Of a stretch of 64,000 nucleotides of DNA, positions 59,437 to 64,000 are shown one piece after another. A program made the translations under genes and the position numbers. A model generated the notes under the pieces. The model saw nothing but the letters and a program-made list of their open reading frames with translations. It searched no databases and was not told the DNA's origin. Numbering within the stretch: position 1 is the first letter of the stretch; each line of letters begins with the position of its first letter. The stretch is from Polyangiaceae bacterium (GTDB lineage: Bacteria > Myxococcota_A > Polyangia > Polyangiales > Polyangiaceae), in NCBI GenBank assembly GCA_025936115.1, contig JAICTZ010000005.1, forward strand, positions 124,001-188,000, in the 5' to 3' direction.

Positions 59437-60909
59437 TCAGCGAGTGATGATGTGCGGCTTGCAGCCGGCGAGCACGCTGAGGGTCGCCTTCTTGTCGGTG
59501 CCGCCGTCGGTGCTGCCGGTCCCCATGGTTTGGTCGTTCTGGACTTGGGTGCAGGCGGCCGGGCACAGGATGGCCTGCGTCGGCATCTGCGGGTCATCGA
59601 AGTACCAGCCGAGGGAATCGCCGCACGCGCTCGCGCCGCCTTCCACCAAGCCGTAGTCGGTCTTGGTGCCGCTATTGTCCGTGTAGCTGATGTTGATTTG
59701 AGTCGGATCGATTTGCTCGCCGCTCGTGGTCGCCTTGGGAATGTCGATGTTGCACGAGACCGCCTTGCCGCGGATCGCGAGCAGGGTGTTGAGCAGGTCG
59801 TCGGTCGCCTTGCTTCCGGCGCTCACCACGTACGACTTGGTCGTTCCGCCCGATTTGGCGATGGCATCGAGCACCATGCTGTTCAGACCGCCGAGGCCGA
59901 TGACGTACGTTTCGATGCCCGCCTTCAAGCCGTTGGCCGCGATGTTCGCGATGTTCTGAGTATTCGTGTCGCAGCCATAAGGCTCTCCGTCCGTGACGAG
60001 CACGATCACGGTCTGCGAATTCGGGTTCGCCATCTGGTAGGTGGTTGCCCACTGCACGGCTCCGCCCAAGGCGGCCGACGTTGGCGTCGCCGGATTCGGG
60101 TTCGGCATGTCCGGCCCGGGCGGCGGGGACGTCTCGATGGCGTGGATGAGGTCCGCCTCCTGGGTGTCGGTCGGAGCCAGATCAGCCGTGAGCGGAGCGA
60201 TGCCGACGAGGGGCTGCGCGCAGGCGTTGACATCGCAGTTGGGCCCGGCCACGCCGGTCGAGCCGGCGGCGCCAGGCATGCCGGCGCCGCCGCCCATGAA
60301 GCCGCCCATGAAGCCGCCGCCCATCACGCCGCCCGTCTGCCCATAGCCGTCGCAGCCGACGGCGGGGTTGTCGTCCGGGAAAAAGCGCAGGGCGACGCGT
60401 AGCCCTGCGGCGGCTGGGTTCTGGAAGAACTGCTTGAGCGCGTCCGACGTGACATCCCAGCGCGTTGTCGGAGGGTCTTCCATACAGGGCGGGTTCGCCA
60501 TCGAGCCGCTGTCGGCACACGCCAGCATCGACCAGGAGCGGTCGTACATGACGAACATGTTCACGTCCTTCAACGTGCCGTTCGCCTCTCCCTTGCCGCA
60601 GGCGGCGTCTTCGTCGACCGGGTCAGGTGCGTCGCTCATGGACGCGTCGACGTCGATGAGGGAGCTGCCGCCCGTGGATGGGCTGGAGCTGCCGCCCGTA
60701 CTCGAGCCGCCGCTCGAATTCGAGTTACCGCCCGCTGCGGAATTCGCTCCGCTGCTACCTCCCGTCGCCGCCGAGCTCCCGCCCGAGCTCGGCCCAGTCG
60801 CGCCGAGGCCCAAGCTAGGGCCCGGATCGACCGAGGGGCTGCAAGAGTAAGCCGCAGCGCCGAGAGCGCCGATCAAAATGCCTAGGCTGTGGAGCGTGTT
60901 TTTTTGCAC
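59437..60909 (-). CDS. Linker lipoprotein with von Willebrand factor A domain
   Basis: A 490-residue lipoprotein with lipobox AYSC (Cys about 23), a Gly/Ser linker of ~60 residues and a VWA domain from ~115 to ~380. The metal site is present as DRSWS (DxSxS), a Thr in PTSAALGG and the Asp in VTDGEP. A Met/Gly-rich loop (GGGFMGGFMGGGAGMPG) is inserted after the first strand region. The last ~100 residues form a Cys-containing beta domain. GTG 60909 has GGAGG upstream. Likely role is adhesion or complex assembly at the surface. Confidence 0.92.
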   Translation of the reverse strand: MQKNTLHSLGILIGALGAAAYSCSPSVDPGPSLGLGATGPSSGGSSAATGGSSGANSAAGGNSNSSGGSSTGGSSSPSTGGSSLIDVDASMSDAPDPVDEDAACGKGEANGTLKDVNMFVMYDRSWSMLACADSGSMANPPCMEDPPTTRWDVTSDALKQFFQNPAAAGLRVALRFFPDDNPAVGCDGYGQTGGVMGGGFMGGFMGGGAGMPGAAGSTGVAGPNCDVNACAQPLVGIAPLTADLAPTDTQEADLIHAIETSPPPGPDMPNPNPATPTSAALGGAVQWATTYQMANPNSQTVIVLVTDGEPYGCDTNTQNIANIAANGLKAGIETYVIGLGGLNSMVLDAIAKSGGTTKSYVVSAGSKATDDLLNTLLAIRGKAVSCNIDIPKATTSGEQIDPTQINISYTDNSGTKTDYGLVEGGASACGDSLGWYFDDPQMPTQAILCPAACTQVQNDQTMGTGSTDGGTDKKATLSVLAGCKPHIITR

Positions 60910-61220
60910 GGGGCCGCCTCCGTGAGCGGGTCCAGCGTGAGGTGAATTGAGGTCGCTCGAACGGAGCGACCGGGGGCGATGAATCTAGCACACCGTGTGC
61001 TGGAGGCGCTCATCAATTGCTACAGTAACCGTCGCAGTGAGAGTCTGTCCGCCAATCAGCTCACTCGCTTTGAATCTTTTCGCACTACGACGGTTTCTTG
61101 CAGCTCGAGTGTCGGCTTGCGGTGCGATTGGAGCGCGGGGCCGTCCGCCACGCTCGATCGTGCGCGAGCTAGGTGTGCTCCGTCGACCGCTTCGGCTCGG
61201 AAACGGTGGCGATGTTTTCC
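60910..61220. other. 311-bp region without a supported gene
   Basis: It holds the 5' region of the VWA lipoprotein (ribosome site next to 60909) and the 3' flank of the desaturase gene. Short frames here have no recognisable features, and no hairpin terminator is convincing. Confidence 0.4.
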
Positions 61221-62312
61221 TCACCCCTTCTGCTGCGGGGCGACGCGCGAGGGAGTGTGCGGACGCACGCTCTCGCGTAGAGTACGTCGAACTTTCGCGA
61301 CGAGCGTGTGGAACCGATACCCGGTTTTCGGATCGACGAGAGTCTCGTGATCGGCATAGACGCGCGGTGTCGCGTGCACGGCGGCGAGCGCTTTCCAGAG
61401 CGGCATCGATTGATAGCGTTCGGGCCAACGCGCGCGCACGAGCTCACGCACGAGCGGCGCGTGGCGCGAGCTCATCCAGGGGAAGAGATGATGCTCCACG
61501 TGAAAACCGAAGCGCAGCGTCAAGAAGTCGACCACGGGCGGCACCGTCACGCTGAGCGAATTCGCGAGCGGGTCGTTGACGTCCGTGTGCGGGCTCAGCG
61601 CGTGGTTCGTGAAGATGTAGCCCATGACGCAGGCGTTCGCGATCAGCGCGGGCACGATGTAGGCCCAAAGAAACGTGCCGATTCCGAGCACGAGCGCGAG
61701 CGCGGTCCACAGCGCCACACCGGCGGACGTCTCGAGCAACGCGAAGGCGAGCTCGCGCGGCTGCAAGTAGCGCCGGCGCCGCGCCGTGAACAGGACGTGC
61801 AGGCTCTGCACGTGGAAGCCGATGAGCAGACTCGTGAGTCCGCGAAAGCGGTCGCGGCCCACGCCGAAGCAATCGGTGCTCAGGCGAACGAGCAGACTTC
61901 GACGGTGCTCGCCGAGGGTCGGGTAAGCGTCGGGATCGACGCCCGGCAGGTTGGCATGTCCGTGATGCATGCGGTTGTGCCACGCGATCCAGAGCCGCGG
62001 TGAGAGCACGAACGGCAAGAACGCGAGCCAGCCGACGGCGAGGCGCAGGCGTTTGCCGCGCACGATCGCGCCGTGCAGCGTCTCGTGCGCGACGAACGCG
62101 AGGCCCGCGAACGAGCAGCCGATGACCAGCGAGACGAGCGGCGCGAAGAGGCCGCGCGCCCAATGCTCGGCGAGCGCCAGCGTGCCCGCGAAGACGACGC
62201 CGACATGTACCGGCAACCAGAGCAGGCGCGAGCGTGCTGGCTCGAACACACGCGCTGGCAGATGTGGTTTGAGCTCTCCCGCGTAAACCGAAGTCGGTCG
62301 CAGAGATATCAC
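61221..62312 (-). CDS. Membrane fatty acid desaturase
   Basis: A 363-residue di-iron membrane enzyme with the three His boxes HETLHG, HNRMHHGH and HVEHH, plus another upstream of the third (TNHALSPHTD). About four transmembrane helices are present. The HVEHHLFPWMSSRHAPLV stretch matches acyl-lipid or acyl-CoA desaturases. Bond position and substrate are unresolved. GTG 62312 is the start. Myxobacteria use unsaturated and polyunsaturated lipids in membranes and development. Confidence 0.92.
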   Translation of the reverse strand: MISLRPTSVYAGELKPHLPARVFEPARSRLLWLPVHVGVVFAGTLALAEHWARGLFAPLVSLVIGCSFAGLAFVAHETLHGAIVRGKRLRLAVGWLAFLPFVLSPRLWIAWHNRMHHGHANLPGVDPDAYPTLGEHRRSLLVRLSTDCFGVGRDRFRGLTSLLIGFHVQSLHVLFTARRRRYLQPRELAFALLETSAGVALWTALALVLGIGTFLWAYIVPALIANACVMGYIFTNHALSPHTDVNDPLANSLSVTVPPVVDFLTLRFGFHVEHHLFPWMSSRHAPLVRELVRARWPERYQSMPLWKALAAVHATPRVYADHETLVDPKTGYRFHTLVAKVRRTLRESVRPHTPSRVAPQQKG

Positions 62313-62713
62313 CCATTAGGTATGTGACTAAGCGAGTGCTCGCGCCGTCATGCTTGAGTCAGGAACACGCTTGTTTCGCGTGGAGAGCCGTGACGCGGCG
62401 TGACGCGACCCGGCGCAGGCGCCACCGGACGTCACGTCCGCCCCGTCGCGCTGCGTCGCGGGCGCATCGCAGCGCGTCGCAACGGATCGCCGGCGTCACG
62501 TGGCAGTCGAGGCGCCGCCAGCGCGTTCGAGTCGTCCGGCGACCCGAAGTCTCGAGTGTGCCCGCAACGTTCGCTCACTCCGTCTTACAGCGCCCGACAC
62601 GCGCGCGACGGTTGAGCCGTCCGGAGCTCGAAGTCCCACCTGGGAGGGCGTGGACAGGGTCGCGCCGAAGTGTGCAAGATGATGGTGACCACTCGGGTCG
62701 GAGGAGCTGCTGA
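62313..62713. other. 401-bp divergent intergenic region
   Basis: It separates the desaturase gene (minus) from the fibro-slime lipoprotein gene (plus). It contains a pair of CGTGACGCG 9-mers ten bases apart (62389 and 62399). The only clear signal is a ribosome site (GGAGGAG) just before 62714. No gene is supported. Confidence 0.5.
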
Positions 62714-64000
62714 ATGCCGCGCTTGAGCTTGCTTGTAGTCGTGGGCCTCGTCCTCACCGGGGCGCTTGGCTGTGGAGTCGATGCCACGCCGAACCGGGAT
62801 TTGTCGTACTCGGAACCGGACGGGAGCGGCGGCACGGCGGGCGGCAGCGGTGGGACGGTCGCAACCGGCGGGAGCGGGAACGCGCCGGGCAATGGCGGAT
62901 CCATTGGTGTCGGCGGCGATGTCGGAGTCGGCGGTTCCGTGGGGGGCTCTGAGGCCGAGTGCACGCCGCCCACGGGTCCGTTCTGCGGCGACGGCATGGT
63001 CAATCAGCCGAACGAGACGTGCGACGACGGTAACCTCCTGCCCGGCGACGGCTGCACGGGCGTCTGCACCACCGAGCCATACTTCGCGTGTCCGCCAGCG
63101 GGCGGCGCGTGCAGCTCGACGCTGCGTTGCGGGGACGGCACGCGTTCGCCTGGCGAGGCCTGCGACGACGGTAACACTGCGGCCAACGACGGCTGTGCCG
63201 CGGACTGCTCGCTCGTCGAGCCCGGCTACTTTTGCCCGACGGCCGGTCAGCCGTGCATGCGCTCCGAGGGCGCGTGCGGCGACTCCAAGGTGCAGCCCGG
63301 CGAAACGTGCGACGACGGCGGTACGGTCGACGGCGACGGCTGTAGCGCGCAGTGCCGCGTCGAGCCTGGATTTCGCTGCACGCAGCCGGGTAAGCCGTGC
63401 ATCGTCGTGGCGGCTTGTGGCAACGGCACGAAGGAAGGCGCCGAGGCGTGCGACGACACGAACACGACGTCCGGCGACGGCTGCTCGAGCACGTGCCACG
63501 TCGAAATCGGGTGGGTATGTGCCACGCCGGGGATGCCTTGCAGAAAGACGATGTGCGGCGACGGTAAGAAGGAGGGCACGGAGTGTTGCGACGACGGCAA
63601 CACCGTCCCGATGGACGGCTGCACGGCGGATTGTCGCTGCGAACCGACCTGCCCCGCGATCGGCGCCTGCACGCCCAAGTGCGGCAACGGCATCGTCGAG
63701 GGCAGCGAGGTGTGCGACGACGGCAACGCGGCCGACGGTGACGGCTGCTCCGCCGCGTGCAAGCCGGAGCCGGGTTTCGCTTGCATGACGCCGGCCTGCA
63801 CGCTCGTGAACGGGCAATGCGCGCTCGTCGTCCCGGCGACCTTCCGAGATTTCAACGCTTACAACGCGACGGGCGGCCACCCGGACTTCCAGCCCGGAAG
63901 CAACTCGAGCGGCGCCATTCAGGGGCTCGTGCAGGACAAGCTCGATAGCGACGGCAAGCCCGTGCTTTCGTCGGCCGCCGGCACGTCGGCGGCCGGCGGT
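62714..64000 (+). CDS. Lipoprotein with myxo-disulfide repeats and fibro-slime domain, 3' partial
   Basis: 429 codons are visible and the frame is open at the window edge. Signal and lipobox ALGC (Cys about 20) come first, then a ~50-residue Gly linker and six to seven Cys-rich repeats of the DUF4215/myxo-disulfide type, each with a CGDG...ETCDDGN...GDGCS core (for example SPGEACDDGNTAANDGC). From about residue 375 a fibro-slime domain begins (ATFRDFNAYNATGGHPDFQP). Both modules are typical of secreted myxobacterial surface proteins. GGAGGAG lies about ten bases before ATG 62714. Confidence 0.92.
   Translation, partial: MPRLSLLVVVGLVLTGALGCGVDATPNRDLSYSEPDGSGGTAGGSGGTVATGGSGNAPGNGGSIGVGGDVGVGGSVGGSEAECTPPTGPFCGDGMVNQPNETCDDGNLLPGDGCTGVCTTEPYFACPPAGGACSSTLRCGDGTRSPGEACDDGNTAANDGCAADCSLVEPGYFCPTAGQPCMRSEGACGDSKVQPGETCDDGGTVDGDGCSAQCRVEPGFRCTQPGKPCIVVAACGNGTKEGAEACDDTNTTSGDGCSSTCHVEIGWVCATPGMPCRKTMCGDGKKEGTECCDDGNTVPMDGCTADCRCEPTCPAIGACTPKCGNGIVEGSEVCDDGNAADGDGCSAACKPEPGFACMTPACTLVNGQCALVVPATFRDFNAYNATGGHPDFQPGSNSSGAIQGLVQDKLDSDGKPVLSSAAGTSAAGG

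Overview
The window is about 64 kb of high-GC DNA with no rRNA, tRNA, insertion sequence or CRISPR array that I can see. Several protein traits point to a myxobacterium (Myxococcota, probably Polyangia). These are a MYXO-CTERM sorting tail, myxo-type disulfide repeats joined to a fibro-slime domain, Ser/Thr kinases, sigma-54 activators, and many lipoproteins in which a long Gly/Ser/Thr linker follows the lipobox. The lineage is inferred from these family signatures only.

Region 1 (1-12 kb) is housekeeping and regulation. It holds an Xaa-Pro aminopeptidase (cut by the window edge), a lone receiver protein, an exo-muramidase of the NamZ type, an NtrC-like activator, a split YeeE/YedE sulfur-compound transporter with a SutR-like XRE-cupin regulator, peptide deformylase, a DUF2325 protein, a Ser/Thr kinase with a Cache-like sensor, and an intact Rrf2 regulator beside a decayed Rrf2 copy.

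Region 2 (12-30 kb) holds a GspE-N/HEAT-repeat protein, recA, a PEGA-domain membrane protein, an EF-hand protein, a three-gene ECF sigma/anti-sigma/metal-sensor-like operon, a TapT (DTW) protein with an unusual exonuclease-like tail, a MacA-MacB-TolC type efflux operon and a LytS/LytR-type two-component pair.

Region 3 (29-49 kb) is dominated by envelope and surface proteins. Two loci share one plan: a sigma factor, then an overlapping membrane protein with a TPR-like tail, then a lipoprotein, beside a Pro-rich-linker beta-barrel protein (29.6-33.0 kb and 39.7-43.4 kb). Between and around them sit linker lipoproteins carrying a cytochrome-like domain, a GH16 glucanase, a GH45 endoglucanase and a CAP domain, plus an LPMO-like protein with a MYXO-CTERM tail. 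Together these suggest cell-surface polysaccharide attack. UppP, an EAL response regulator and an FGE-like protein are also here.

Region 4 (49-64 kb) has a purely low-complexity lipoprotein with a 15-bp minisatellite, a TetR regulator with a palindrome over its start, two phosphate-selective-type porins flanking a histidine kinase whose partner regulator has collapsed to a 104-residue fragment, an MprF-like lysyltransferase with its membrane part at the C-terminus, an intergenic tandem repeat, an exopolyphosphatase, a VWA lipoprotein, a fatty acid desaturase and a fibro-slime lipoprotein that runs off the window. Porins plus exopolyphosphatase hint at phosphate handling.
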